A stretch of DNA of 64,000 nucleotides from Alcaligenes aquatilis (GCF_003076515.1 NZ_CP022390.1:3170572-3234571); one strand, 5' to 3'. Counted from the first letter of the stretch, positions 28,466-36,936 are shown. Notes: a model not told the origin generated them from the letters alone. Program-made: numbers and translations.

Positions 28466-29296
28466 ATGCAACTATCCGCTAATCTCAGTTGGTTGTATCG
28501 GCACCTGGACTGGAGCGAACGCTTTGAGGCTGCGGCGGCCGATGGTTTTAAGGGTGTTGAGATTTTGCTGCCCTATGACTACGCTCCGGCGTGGTACGCC
28601 CAGCAACTGCAAACCACAAAGCTGGAGCTGACGCTCATCAATACGCCAATAGGCGAGGGGCAGGGCAGGCTGGGCTGGGCGGCGATTCCCGGCGCACAGA
28701 CCCAGTTTCGGCAAGCCTTTGATCGTGCCCGTGCGGTTGCACAGGCGACCGGGTGCCGTCGTATCCACGTGATGGCGGGCGATGTCAGCCCCTTTGCGCA
28801 GGAAGACGGTCGGGCCGCACTGATCAGTAATCTGGAACATGCTTTAGCCTTGGCTGAAGCGGATGATTTGATCCTGACGCTGGAAGCGCTCAATCGCAGT
28901 GATATGGCCGGGTATTTTTATTATTTGCCCGAACAGGTCATAGAGGTGCTCCAGCATTTCAATTCCCCGCGCCTGCGCCTGCAATTTGATTACTACCACT
29001 GCGTCAAAGAAAGTTTGGACGTCCGTTCCAGCGTTGCGGCCTGTGCGCCCTGGATCGGCTATGTGCAGATCGCGGGTGCCGATGGGCGCTACGAGCCGGA
29101 TCTTGCACAACATGATTTGCTGGAAGGCGTGGCTGCCTTGCCCACTTTGGGCTACGACGCTTGGCTGGGCTGCGAGTATCAGCCTCGCGCACTGCCGTCA
29201 GAAGGTTTGGCCTGGTGTCAGCCCTTGCGTGATCGCAGTGTGCTGGCTGTGCCCCATCGCCATGCTGTCGCTTGCCCGCAGGCTGCTGGGAGATAA
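28466..29296 (+). CDS. Hydroxypyruvate/2-oxotetronate isomerase-like TIM barrel
   Basis: A 276-residue sugar-phosphate-isomerase-like TIM barrel of the Hyi/OtnI group. It starts MQLSANLSWLY, and the divalent metal site is formed by Glu in TLEALNRSD, Asp and His in QFDYYH, Gln in YVQIAG and Glu in GCEYQPR. Hyi converts hydroxypyruvate and tartronate semialdehyde; OtnI converts 2-oxotetronate to 3-oxotetronate. The neighbour resembling D-erythronate dehydrogenase favours an OtnI-like role. The last 20 residues look less conserved than the rest. The gap to the upstream gene is 13 bases and to the downstream gene three bases. Confidence 0.83.
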   Translation: MQLSANLSWLYRHLDWSERFEAAAADGFKGVEILLPYDYAPAWYAQQLQTTKLELTLINTPIGEGQGRLGWAAIPGAQTQFRQAFDRARAVAQATGCRRIHVMAGDVSPFAQEDGRAALISNLEHALALAEADDLILTLEALNRSDMAGYFYYLPEQVIEVLQHFNSPRLRLQFDYYHCVKESLDVRSSVAACAPWIGYVQIAGADGRYEPDLAQHDLLEGVAALPTLGYDAWLGCEYQPRALPSEGLAWCQPLRDRSVLAVPHRHAVACPQAAGR

Positions 29297-29299
29297 GCC

Positions 29300-30247
29300 A
29301 TGAAGCATGTCTTGATTACCGGCGGCAACGGCTACATCGGTCAAGCGCTGGCCCGTGCGGTAGCCAAACGTCTGGCAGCCAAAGAAATTCAAAGCCTGAC
29401 CTTGGTGGATCTGGCTTTTGAAGAGCAAAGCTATCACCACGAGCCTGGCCTGCGCTGCATTAGCGGTGACTTGTCCGATGAGACCGTGCTGCAGGCCGCT
29501 TTGACCCCTGCTCCTGATACGGTTTTCCATCTGGCCTCGGTGACCAGTCGGCTTGCTGAGGAGAATTTCGCGCTGGGCCTGCGCGTCAATATCGCCGGCA
29601 CGGTGAGCTTGTTCGAGCACTTGCGACAACAAGAACAGTGTCCCGTTGTGGTGTATGCCAGCAGTATTGGTGTCTTCGGTACGCCGCTGCCCCTACAGGT
29701 AGATGACAACACCCCAGTGGCACCCACCTTAAGTTACGGGACGCAGAAGCGGATGGTGGAGTTGCTGTTGGCCGATTACAGCCGCCGTGGCTTTCTGGAT
29801 GGTCGCTCGGTTCGCTTGCCTACCGTGGTTGCCAGGCCCATGACTGCCGAAACGGCGCTGTCTTCATTTGCCAGCTCCTTGATTCATGCCCTTGCCGCTG
29901 GTAGCTCTTACGAGTGTCCCATCAGCCCGCAGGGGTGGATATGGCTGCTTTCTTTGCCTTCCTGCGTACAACATCTTTTGACAACGGCAAGCATCGAAAC
30001 GGTCCGCTTGCCGGAGGGGCGAGTATGGAATCTGCCCGCCCAGCGTCTTCAAGTTGCAGACCTGGTACAGGCTGCGAAATCCCGCTATGGCCGGGGGGCC
30101 GATGCGGGTTTGTGTTTTCAGTCCAACCCCCAGTTTGACCGGCAGTTCGCCCAGTGGCCACCGTTGACAACGGCAATCGCCACGCAGTTGGGTATGCAGC
30201 ACGACGGCGACGTCAAAACCTTGATTGAACAGGCTCTTGTTTCCTGA
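29300..30247 (+). CDS. NAD-dependent epimerase/dehydratase, D-erythronate dehydrogenase-like (DenD)
   Basis: A 315-residue extended SDR. The NAD motif GGNGYIGQAL begins at residue 8 and the catalytic Tyr-x3-Lys is YGTQK, preceded by VYASSIGVFG, a block typical of the DenD-like branch. D-erythronate dehydrogenase oxidises D-erythronate to 2-oxotetronate, which OtnI isomerises. The direct neighbour is an OtnI-like gene, three bases upstream. In described pathways OtnK (kinase) and OtnC (aldolase-type decarboxylase) complete the route to dihydroxyacetone phosphate; neither is visible in this window. The assignment is therefore to the subfamily, with substrate uncertain. Confidence 0.8.
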   Translation: MKHVLITGGNGYIGQALARAVAKRLAAKEIQSLTLVDLAFEEQSYHHEPGLRCISGDLSDETVLQAALTPAPDTVFHLASVTSRLAEENFALGLRVNIAGTVSLFEHLRQQEQCPVVVYASSIGVFGTPLPLQVDDNTPVAPTLSYGTQKRMVELLLADYSRRGFLDGRSVRLPTVVARPMTAETALSSFASSLIHALAAGSSYECPISPQGWIWLLSLPSCVQHLLTTASIETVRLPEGRVWNLPAQRLQVADLVQAAKSRYGRGADAGLCFQSNPQFDRQFAQWPPLTTAIATQLGMQHDGDVKTLIEQALVS

Positions 30248-30298
30248 AGGGCCTGGCTAACTATACCTATAACGATCTACCACTAAAAAGGATTCCCC

Positions 30299-31339
30299 AT
30301 GAAGAACCGATGGATTTCTCGCCTGTTGGGTATTGCCTTAACGAGCCTGGGTGTGGCGGCAGGTCCCGCAAAAGCGGACAAACCGGTGGAGCTGACTTTT
30401 TCGGCCTGGATTCCGCAGACACATGTTTTGGTCGCTAATTTCATGAAGCCCTGGGCCAAAGAGGTGGAGCAGGCCACCGAAGGGCGCGTCAAGATCAACT
30501 TCCTGACCAAGGCGGCCACTAACCCGGTTGGGCATCTGGATGCGGTACGCAATGGCCTGGTTGATCTGGCCTTTATTTCCTACTCCTATTACCCCGGCAA
30601 TTTCGATTTGATGAAATTTGCCATGCTGCCGTTTTCGGGCAATAGCGCCGAGTCCACCTCGCTGGCAGCGTGGGATATCTATAGCAAGTATCTGCAAGAT
30701 GCCAAAGAGCATCGCGGCATCAAGTTGCTGGGTATTTATGGTCACGGCCCGGGCAGTGTTTACACCACAGAAAAACAGGTACAAAACATTGCCGACTTCG
30801 ATGGCCTGAAGCTGCGTATTGGCGGTGGCATGCAGGCCGATCTGTCCAAGGCGCTGAATGTGAATGCGGTGGTAAAGCCTGCTTCCGAATCGTATGAACT
30901 GCTTAGCACCGGCGTGGTGGATGGGGTTCTTTTCCCGCCTGAATCGGTTGTTTCGTTTCGTCTGGACAGCGTCGTCAAGCATGCGACGGTTTTTCCCGGC
31001 GGTCTTTATGCCGATTTGCACGGCATCATCATGAATCCGGGTGCCTTTGATCGCTTGTCTGAAAAAGACCGCGAGATCGTGGTGGGGCTTTCGGGTGAGC
31101 ATATCGCGCGCATGGGGGGCAAGGCCTGGGGTGATGCGGATGTGGCCGCTCTGAAAACCCTGCAGGCAAGTCATGTGCAGTTTCACCCTGCCAGTGAAGA
31201 GCTGATTGCCGCCGTCAAAGAGCGCACAGCTTCGTTCGAGCAAACCTGGCTTGCTGCTGCAAAGGCCAAGGGCATAGACGGGCCTGCCGTGCTGGCCGAG
31301 TTTCGTGCCGATCTGAAAGCGCGGGAAAGCGGCCAGTGA
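30299..31339 (+). CDS. TRAP transporter solute-binding protein (DctP family)
   Basis: A 346-residue periplasmic binding protein with a Sec signal peptide (residues 1-26, cut near AKA-DKP). The DctP fold is recognised by FMKPWAKEVEQATEGRVKINF near the start and GLKLRIGGG, where the arginine normally salt-bridges the carboxylate of the ligand. The ligand is thus a small organic acid. It is followed by the small and large membrane subunits, so the importer is complete. AAGGAT precedes the ATG. Being inside the hydroxy-acid locus, it probably brings in the acid on which the dehydrogenases act. Confidence 0.9.
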   Translation: MKNRWISRLLGIALTSLGVAAGPAKADKPVELTFSAWIPQTHVLVANFMKPWAKEVEQATEGRVKINFLTKAATNPVGHLDAVRNGLVDLAFISYSYYPGNFDLMKFAMLPFSGNSAESTSLAAWDIYSKYLQDAKEHRGIKLLGIYGHGPGSVYTTEKQVQNIADFDGLKLRIGGGMQADLSKALNVNAVVKPASESYELLSTGVVDGVLFPPESVVSFRLDSVVKHATVFPGGLYADLHGIIMNPGAFDRLSEKDREIVVGLSGEHIARMGGKAWGDADVAALKTLQASHVQFHPASEELIAAVKERTASFEQTWLAAAKAKGIDGPAVLAEFRADLKARESGQ

Positions 31340-31407
31340 TCAGCGTATTCAGACTGTCTTGAACCTGCTGGACGCCGCGTGCGCCAGCAGCCCCGGAGCT
31401 ACAAAGC

Positions 31408-31911
31408 ATGAACTCCATTCTCTCTTTATTAAGAGCGGGTCTTCGGCGTCTGACTGAGTTATGCATGGTCTCGCTGGCCTTGCTGACTTTGGCCGATGTA
31501 CTAGGACGCTACATTTTCAACGTGTCGGTGATGGGTGCGGTAGAACTGACGGAAATACTCATGGTGGGGGTGATCTTCTGCGGCATTGTCTTTGCCACCA
31601 TGGCGCGTGAACACATTGTGGTCGACCTGGTGCCCGTTCCCGGTGGGGATAGGGGGGCGCGAGTCGTTCATATCTCCAGCCACTTGCTGGCAGCGGGGAT
31701 CAGTGCCTTGCTGGCTATGGTCAGCTGGACACAAGCCGAGTCGGCGGCCGAGTACGCTGATCAGACCACCTTGCTGGGGCTGCCATTGGCTCCGGTTGTT
31801 TACTTCATGAGCATCATGCTGTTCGTCAACACACTGGTGGAGTTGGGGCAGCTTGGCCGGAGCAGGAACGCAAAGACGGCCCATCTGGAACAAGAGGCAC
31901 AGAATGACTGA
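31408..31911 (+). CDS. TRAP transporter small permease (DctQ family)
   Basis: A 167-residue membrane protein with four predicted membrane segments and the DctQ pattern LADVLGRYIFNVSVMGAVELTEILMVGVIF in its first part (conserved D-x2-GRY and the ELTE motif). It forms the small membrane subunit of the tripartite TRAP importer and pairs with DctM. Its stop codon lies inside the start of the dctM gene (an 8-base overlap), so translation of the two membrane subunits is coupled. The C-terminal tail is polar. Confidence 0.9.
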   Translation: MNSILSLLRAGLRRLTELCMVSLALLTLADVLGRYIFNVSVMGAVELTEILMVGVIFCGIVFATMAREHIVVDLVPVPGGDRGARVVHISSHLLAAGISALLAMVSWTQAESAAEYADQTTLLGLPLAPVVYFMSIMLFVNTLVELGQLGRSRNAKTAHLEQEAQND

Positions 31912-33196
31912 AGCGCTGATTGGCTTTGCCGCCATGCTCCTTTTGATCTTCCTGCGGGTGCCCGTAGCGTTTTCCATGGCCCTGGTGGGTTTTATCGGTG
32001 TTGGCATCATGCGCAACTGGCCTTCGGCCTACGCCATGACCGGCGCAGTGGTGCGTGAAAGCGGTTTTCAATATTTGCTGTCGGTGCTGCCGCTGTTCAT
32101 CTTGATGGGTAACTTCATTACTCAAGCCAAATTGTCCAAAGAGCTTTACGCTGCCGCCTATGCGTTTTTGGGGCATAGAAAGGGTGGGCTGGCCATGTCT
32201 ACGGTAGTGGCCTGTGGTGGTTTTGGCGCGGTGTGTGGCTCCAGTCTGGCGACGGCGGCCACCATGTCCAAAGTGGCCTACCCGCAAATGCGTAGGCTCG
32301 GTTACAGCCGTGCCTTGGCTTCTGGTTCGATCGCTGCGGGTGGCACGCTGGGCATTCTGATTCCACCCTCAATTGTGATGGTGGTCTACGCCATCTTGAC
32401 CGAACAAAGCATAGGCAAGATGTTTGCCGCCGGTGTTCTGCCCGGCCTGTTGGCTGTGGGTCTCTACCTCTTGGCGGTCAGATGGACGATCTGGCGCGAC
32501 CCTAATGCCGGGCCTCCCGGTGAACGCATGAGTTGGAAAGAGCGTTTGAGTGCGCTGCGCGATGTCTGGGGGGTGCTGGTGTTGTTCATTATCGTGATGG
32601 GCGGCATTTATGGCGGGGTATTTAGCTCTACTGAAGCGGCTGGGATTGGTGCTTGCGGTGCCTTTCTGTTTGCGCTGCTGCGTGGCCGTTTGACCTGGCA
32701 GACACTGTCCAATGTGCTGGTTGAGTCGGCGCGTACGACGGGCATGTTGTTCTTGGTGCTGATCGGCGCCTTGCTGTTTTCCAGCTTTATCAATTTCACC
32801 TCCATGCCCAGCGACTTGCAGGACTGGGTGCAGCAGTTCGAGATGAGCCCGATCGTGGTGATTTTGCTGATTTGCGCGATTTATATCGTGCTGGGCAGTG
32901 TGTTGGAGAGCATGTCCATGGTCTTGCTGACCGTGCCTATTTTCTACCCGCTGGTGCAGCACCTGGGCTTTGACCTGGTCTGGTTCGGCATCATCGTCGT
33001 GGTGGTCACAGAAATCAGTTTCATCACCCCGCCTGTGGGCATGAACGTCATGGTGCTGAAAAGCCTGCTGCCCGACGTGAAGATGGGCACGCTGTATCGG
33101 GGAGTCTTGCCTTTTGTGGTAGCGGATATTTTCCGCCTGGCGGTGCTCTTGGCTTTTCCAGTTATTTCGCTGCTCTTGCCCAAATACCTTGGATAA
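31904..33196 (+). CDS. TRAP transporter large permease (DctM family)
   Basis: A 430-residue protein with about 12 membrane segments; it is the sodium-driven transport subunit of the TRAP importer. Typical blocks are RVPVAFSMALVGFIG, GGFGAVCGSSLATAATM and SGSIAAGGTLGILIPPSIVMVVY, and the C-terminal EISFITPPVGMNVMV. The ATG overlapping the dctQ stop is preferred to an earlier in-frame ATG inside dctQ. A NIPSNAP gene follows 15 bases later, which suggests one transcript for importer and enzymes. Confidence 0.92.
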   Translation: MTEALIGFAAMLLLIFLRVPVAFSMALVGFIGVGIMRNWPSAYAMTGAVVRESGFQYLLSVLPLFILMGNFITQAKLSKELYAAAYAFLGHRKGGLAMSTVVACGGFGAVCGSSLATAATMSKVAYPQMRRLGYSRALASGSIAAGGTLGILIPPSIVMVVYAILTEQSIGKMFAAGVLPGLLAVGLYLLAVRWTIWRDPNAGPPGERMSWKERLSALRDVWGVLVLFIIVMGGIYGGVFSSTEAAGIGACGAFLFALLRGRLTWQTLSNVLVESARTTGMLFLVLIGALLFSSFINFTSMPSDLQDWVQQFEMSPIVVILLICAIYIVLGSVLESMSMVLLTVPIFYPLVQHLGFDLVWFGIIVVVVTEISFITPPVGMNVMVLKSLLPDVKMGTLYRGVLPFVVADIFRLAVLLAFPVISLLLPKYLG

Positions 33197-33211
33197 AAAC
33201 GGATTCGCAAC

Positions 33212-33541
33212 ATGATTATCGACCAAAGAACCTATACCATCCCTACCGGCCTGCTGCGCGACTTCCTGTCCCTGTATGCAACGCAAGGGCGTGCCGTACA
33301 AATCGAACATCTGGGCGCTTGTCACGGCTACTACACCACGGAAGTAGGCGAACTGAATCAGGTGGTGCATCTGTGGGCATACAAGGATATGGCTGACCGG
33401 GAAGCCCGTCGTAACGCACTGGAGGCTGACCCGCGCTGGTTGGCTTATCGTCGCAAGGCCTGTGCTGCCGGTCATGTCATACGCCAGAGCAATGCCCTGC
33501 TTAAACAAGTTGATTTCGACGTCTTTACAAGCGAAGCATGA
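33212..33541 (+). CDS. NIPSNAP family protein
   Basis: A 109-residue protein of the NIPSNAP family, a ferredoxin-like dimeric alpha/beta-barrel fold. It begins MIIDQRTYTIPTG, a typical start, and contains VGELNQVVHLWAYKDMADREARR, the signature region. Bacterial NIPSNAP proteins are of unknown function and are often found in catabolic operons, where a role as an enzyme (like other dimeric barrel proteins) or as a substrate-channelling partner is possible. Here it lies between a TRAP importer and a dehydrogenase gene and overlaps the latter by four bases (ATGA), so it is made with the pathway. Confidence 0.82.
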   Translation: MIIDQRTYTIPTGLLRDFLSLYATQGRAVQIEHLGACHGYYTTEVGELNQVVHLWAYKDMADREARRNALEADPRWLAYRRKACAAGHVIRQSNALLKQVDFDVFTSEA

Positions 33542-34488
33542 CCATGAACCCGAAGATTCTTCAAGCCTGCCCCTTGCCGCCTCCTCTGGCGGGCAAACTG
33601 CCTGCCTTGTGTCCGGTTGAAACTCTGAGTGATGCGCCTGATCAAGCGCTGTTCTTGCGTGAGCGTGGCGGCGAGTTTACGGTGCTGGTCACCACAGGAA
33701 CGCAGGGCGCAGACAAGGGGCTGATTGAAGCACTGCCTAATTTGAAGGCTATTTGTAGCCTGGGCGTGGGCTACGATGCCATCGACCTGGATGCAGTCCG
33801 TGCGCGTGGGGTGATGCTGAGCAATACTCCAGACGTTCTTAACGACTGCGTGGCCGACTTGGCGATTGGTTTGTTGATCGATGTGGTGCGTGGCATTTCG
33901 GCTTCCGACCGACATGTCCGGCGTGGTGACTGGCCTCGTGTCGGCCCGACCATGCCCAGCACTCGGGTCAGTGGCAAGCGTCTGGGCATGCTGGGTATGG
34001 GACGAGTCGGGCAGGTTATTGCGCGTCGCGCTATCGGCTTTGATATGGAGATCCGCTATCACACACGTAGTGCCAAACCCGAGTTGCCTTGGCAGCACGA
34101 GCCTTCATTGCTGGCTTTGGCGCAATGGTGCGATTTCCTCATCGTGGCTTGCCCCGGCAGCCCGCAAACTTACCATCTGGTGTCTGCCGAGGTCTTGAGA
34201 GCCTTGGGGCCCAACGGCTACCTGGTCAATGTCGCTCGCGGCTCTGTGGTGGATGAAAAAGCCTTGGTGGCGGCTCTTGAGCATGGCCAATTAGGCGGCG
34301 CCGGATTGGATGTGTTCGAGAACGAACCCGATGTGCCTGCCGAGTTGTTAAGTAACGAGCGGGTAGTCGTGCTGCCTCATGTAGGGAGCGCAACCCGTGA
34401 AACCCGTGCCGCCATGTGCGAGCTGGTGTTAAAGAATGTTGAGAGTTACCTTACACAAGGCAGTCTTGTGACGCCGGTTAGATTGTAA
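33538..34488 (+). CDS. D-isomer-specific 2-hydroxyacid dehydrogenase
   Basis: A 316-residue enzyme of the glyoxylate/hydroxypyruvate reductase type. The NAD motif is GMLGMGRVGQVIARR, and the catalytic residues are Arg in VNVARGSVVDE, Glu in DVFENEP and His in LPHVGSAT. It reduces 2-oxo acids to D-2-hydroxy acids, or the reverse. It overlaps the NIPSNAP gene by four bases. With the FMN-dependent L-2-hydroxyacid dehydrogenase gene further on, the locus can handle both stereoisomers of a 2-hydroxy acid, which suggests interconversion or complete use of a racemic substrate. A second ATG two codons on is equally possible as start. Confidence 0.88.
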   Translation: MTMNPKILQACPLPPPLAGKLPALCPVETLSDAPDQALFLRERGGEFTVLVTTGTQGADKGLIEALPNLKAICSLGVGYDAIDLDAVRARGVMLSNTPDVLNDCVADLAIGLLIDVVRGISASDRHVRRGDWPRVGPTMPSTRVSGKRLGMLGMGRVGQVIARRAIGFDMEIRYHTRSAKPELPWQHEPSLLALAQWCDFLIVACPGSPQTYHLVSAEVLRALGPNGYLVNVARGSVVDEKALVAALEHGQLGGAGLDVFENEPDVPAELLSNERVVVLPHVGSATRETRAAMCELVLKNVESYLTQGSLVTPVRL

Positions 34489-34954
34489 AGACTGCCTCAG
34501 GAATAACGCAGCGGTTTCAAGCTTCTGGCTTGAACTGCTGCTTCTTTCTGAGCCAGTGTTAGCCAGTATTGCCTGGTCTGCAAAGTTTTGAGTACTTGTT
34601 AAGCACCAGGTCACGAAGTTGCCCTATTTACAGGGTTGGAGTAATCGCTCTGCTTTCGACTAATGACCAAATACCGAATCTGGAGATGGGTCGTATTAGT
34701 GGGAAGTCCGTGACGAGCAGGAGTTAGCTAGCCAAGGTGCCGGCGTATCTGCTTGGTCGCCCCTTATACGACCCTCCGTCTGCCCGTCGTCAGCTTGGTC
34801 GCCTGTTCTTGCCAGCACGTTCTCCTTTGGCTGAGCAGAAACAGACGTGTTTTCTTTGCATGGAGCGGTGCTTTCAACTATATACTTGATGCTTAAACAA
34901 TTAAATTGAATCGGGCCTTGTACGCCCGGCATCAGGTGGGAGGCAGCTTGCATC
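34489..34954. other. Intergenic region without a gene, with a short direct repeat
   Basis: No coding region is supported. An imperfect hairpin (GCAGCGGTTTCAAGC with GCTTGAACTGCTGC, 34508-34542) follows the dehydrogenase gene and may be a weak terminator. Further on the 11-base sequence GCTTGGTCGCC occurs twice, at 34751-34761 and 34793-34803. A short open frame on the minus strand covers this repeat but has no recognisable domain. The promoter of the next gene is probably near 34870-34950. Confidence 0.4.
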
Positions 34955-36088
34955 ATGCGGCTCAATATTCAAGATTTTCAGGTAGCGGCCCAAAGCAGCC
35001 TGCCACGCTTTGTCTATGACTATGTTGCTGGTGGGGCAGAAGACGAACTCTGTCTGGCTCGTAATCAGGCAGATTTGCAGACGCTGACTTTGTCGCCACG
35101 CAGTTTGCGTGATACGTCGGCGGTATCAACAGAAATAGAGGTATTTGGACGCCGATGGGCTGCGCCTTTTGGTGTCGCTCCCGTTGGCTTGATCGATGTC
35201 GTGCGTCCACGTGGGGATCTGCACGCAGCGCGTGCCGCAGGCAAGGCGGGCTTGCCGTACATTTTGTCCACTGCCTCCAATAGCCCTTTGGAGCAGGTGC
35301 GTGAAGTCTGCGAAGGCCCATGCTGGATGCAGTTGTATGTGATGCAAGACAGGGGCATGGCCAATTCCATTCTGGATCGCGCCCGCCAAGCCGGGTTCGA
35401 AGCCTTGGTTTTGACCGTCGATGTGCCTGTAGGTGGTTATAGAGAAAAGGACATACGCCACGGCTTCAAATTGCCGTTTCGTCCAGGCCCCCGCTTATTG
35501 CTGGATATGGCTTCGCAGCCCCGCTGGCTGTGGCGTCAGGCTTTGGCCGGCCAACCCCAGTTTGTCAACCTGATGCCCACGCAAGGAGCCAGCTCCGCCC
35601 AGGCACAGGCAGCACTGCTGGCGCGAAGCATGGATCGCCGCTTGATTTGGGATGATGTCTCCTGGCTGCGTTCCAAGTGGGACGGCCCGTTGCTGATCAA
35701 AGGTGTGCTCCATCCTGAAGATGCACGTCAGGCCTTGCATTACGGTGTAGATGGACTGATTGTGTCCAATCACGGTGGCCGACAACTGGACTGTGCGCCT
35801 TCAACAATCAGCGTTCTCCCGCAAATCATGGATATCGTCAAAACGCAGATGCCGGTGTTTATCGATAGCGGCTTTCGGCGTGGTGCAGATGTCGCCAAGG
35901 CCATCGCTTGTGGAGCGACGGGCGCATTCCTGGGACGTGCCGTCGCCTACGGTTTGGCTCAAGGCGGCGAGCAGGGCGTCTCTGACGTGTTGGGCCTGGT
36001 CGCTCAGGAGCTGGAACGGACGATGATTTTATTGGGGGCTTCATGCCCGGCAGATTTGACCCAATGTCTTGTATCCTCTATCGAGTAA
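34955..36088 (+). CDS. FMN-dependent alpha-hydroxyacid dehydrogenase
   Basis: A 377-residue member of the L-lactate dehydrogenase / glycolate oxidase / mandelate dehydrogenase family. It begins RLNIQDFQVAAQSSLPRFVYDYVAGGAEDE, here recognised by its pattern P-x2-xYDYVxGGAxDE, and the FMN and substrate site is SNHGGRQLD with the catalytic His. It oxidises an L-2-hydroxy acid to the 2-oxo acid, passing electrons to the respiratory chain or to oxygen. Specificity is not obvious. It is separated by 466 bases from the dehydrogenase gene upstream and is probably transcribed separately, yet it fits the same hydroxy-acid theme. Confidence 0.87.
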   Translation: MRLNIQDFQVAAQSSLPRFVYDYVAGGAEDELCLARNQADLQTLTLSPRSLRDTSAVSTEIEVFGRRWAAPFGVAPVGLIDVVRPRGDLHAARAAGKAGLPYILSTASNSPLEQVREVCEGPCWMQLYVMQDRGMANSILDRARQAGFEALVLTVDVPVGGYREKDIRHGFKLPFRPGPRLLLDMASQPRWLWRQALAGQPQFVNLMPTQGASSAQAQAALLARSMDRRLIWDDVSWLRSKWDGPLLIKGVLHPEDARQALHYGVDGLIVSNHGGRQLDCAPSTISVLPQIMDIVKTQMPVFIDSGFRRGADVAKAIACGATGAFLGRAVAYGLAQGGEQGVSDVLGLVAQELERTMILLGASCPADLTQCLVSSIE

Positions 36089-36146
36089 GGTGTCCGACGC
36101 CCGCTGAAATCTGCGGCGGGAAACTTACTCTTTGGAGGTATGGCGT

Positions 36147-36545
36147 GTGAAAGGAAGCTGTCTTTGCCAAGGCGTGGTCTTTGAGATTACCGGCGCTATT
36201 ACGAACCTGCTCTATTGCCATTGCAGCATGTGTCGCAAGTCGCATGGTTCTGCATTCAGGGCGCGGGGCAAGGTCAAGACCAAGGAATTTCATTGGCGTC
36301 GCGGTCAGGAACTGCTGCGGTTTTATGAGTCATCGCCAGGAGAGCACCGGGGTTTTTGCTCCAGGTGCGGGTCAAATATTTTGACTAAATTCGATCAAAA
36401 ACCAGAAGAGCTGGGCTTGGCGTTAGGGGTGTTGGACGATGACCCTGGTCTGCGTCCCACTTGTCACGTTTTCGTGGGCTCAAAAGCCGCGTGGCATGAG
36501 ATTGCTGATGGGCTTATTCAGTACGAGGGGTTCCCGCCTGGCTAG
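36147..36545 (+). CDS. GFA-family zinc protein
   Basis: A 132-residue protein of the glutathione-dependent formaldehyde-activating (GFA/Mss4-like) family. The zinc-binding cysteines are visible as C-x-C (GSCLCQG), C-x2-C (HCSMCRKSHG) and C-x2-C (FCSRCGSN). Only the original Gfa is tied to the reaction of formaldehyde with glutathione; most relatives are unassigned. The start is a GTG, eight bases after GGAGG; an earlier TTG in the same frame would overlap the binding site. The gene ends just before a strong hairpin that separates it from the tRNA gene. Confidence 0.85.
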   Translation: MKGSCLCQGVVFEITGAITNLLYCHCSMCRKSHGSAFRARGKVKTKEFHWRRGQELLRFYESSPGEHRGFCSRCGSNILTKFDQKPEELGLALGVLDDDPGLRPTCHVFVGSKAAWHEIADGLIQYEGFPPG

Positions 36546-36571
36546 CAGCAAGACTCGGACAGCAGAAAAAC

Positions 36572-36603
36572 AAAACGCCAAGCTTTTGAAAGCTTGGCGT
36601 TTT
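36572..36603. terminator. Bidirectional terminator between GFA gene and tRNA-Thr
   Basis: A perfect 14-bp stem (AAAACGCCAAGCTT with AAGCTTGGCGTTTT) closes a four-base loop, TTGA. Each side is followed by a T-rich run in its own direction, so it ends the GFA transcript on the plus strand and the tRNA transcript on the minus strand. Confidence 0.92.
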
Positions 36604-36613
36604 GTTTTATTCG

Positions 36614-36689
36614 TGGTGCCGGCTAAAGGAGTTGAACCCTCGACCTTCGCATTACAAGTGCGCTGCTCTACCAACTGAGCTAAGCCGGC
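36614..36689 (-). tRNA. tRNA-Thr (anticodon UGU)
   Basis: A complete cloverleaf of 76 bases including encoded CCA. On the minus strand: acceptor stem GCCGGCU/AGCCGGC with discriminator A; D-arm GCUC-AGUUGGUA-GAGC; anticodon loop CUUGUAA with anticodon UGU; a five-base variable loop; T-arm GAGGG-UUCAACU-CCUUU with two G-U pairs. The first base pair of the anticodon stem (27-43) is a G-A mismatch, slightly weak but compatible with function. A strong terminator follows. Confidence 0.95.
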
Positions 36690-36936
36690 GAATTGACGAT
36701 TATAGCCGGAATTTTCGAGAAGAAGCAATCACCAGAAAAATATTGATGTGGTCCAAGACTCACAGGCTCAGCCAGTAAGTAGGTTCTGGTTATAAGCGCA
36801 TGATGAAAATGTCGTTTTAAATGCCTTTCTCCCTACCCATAATCTGATCTATCCAAGCTGTGCTTATATAGAAAGCGCGCAATTGAACATCAGTGACGGG
36901 CTCCGAAGGCCGCGTCCGGGAACGTTGGGGAACACC

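Noticed and set aside
32369..33508. Long antisense frame over the dctM and NIPSNAP genes
   Set aside because: No recognisable motif and complete overlap with well-supported genes.
34696..34965. Short minus-strand frame with an internal repeat (GDQAD twice)
   Set aside because: The peptide repeat only reflects the 11-base DNA repeat; no binding site or domain supports it.
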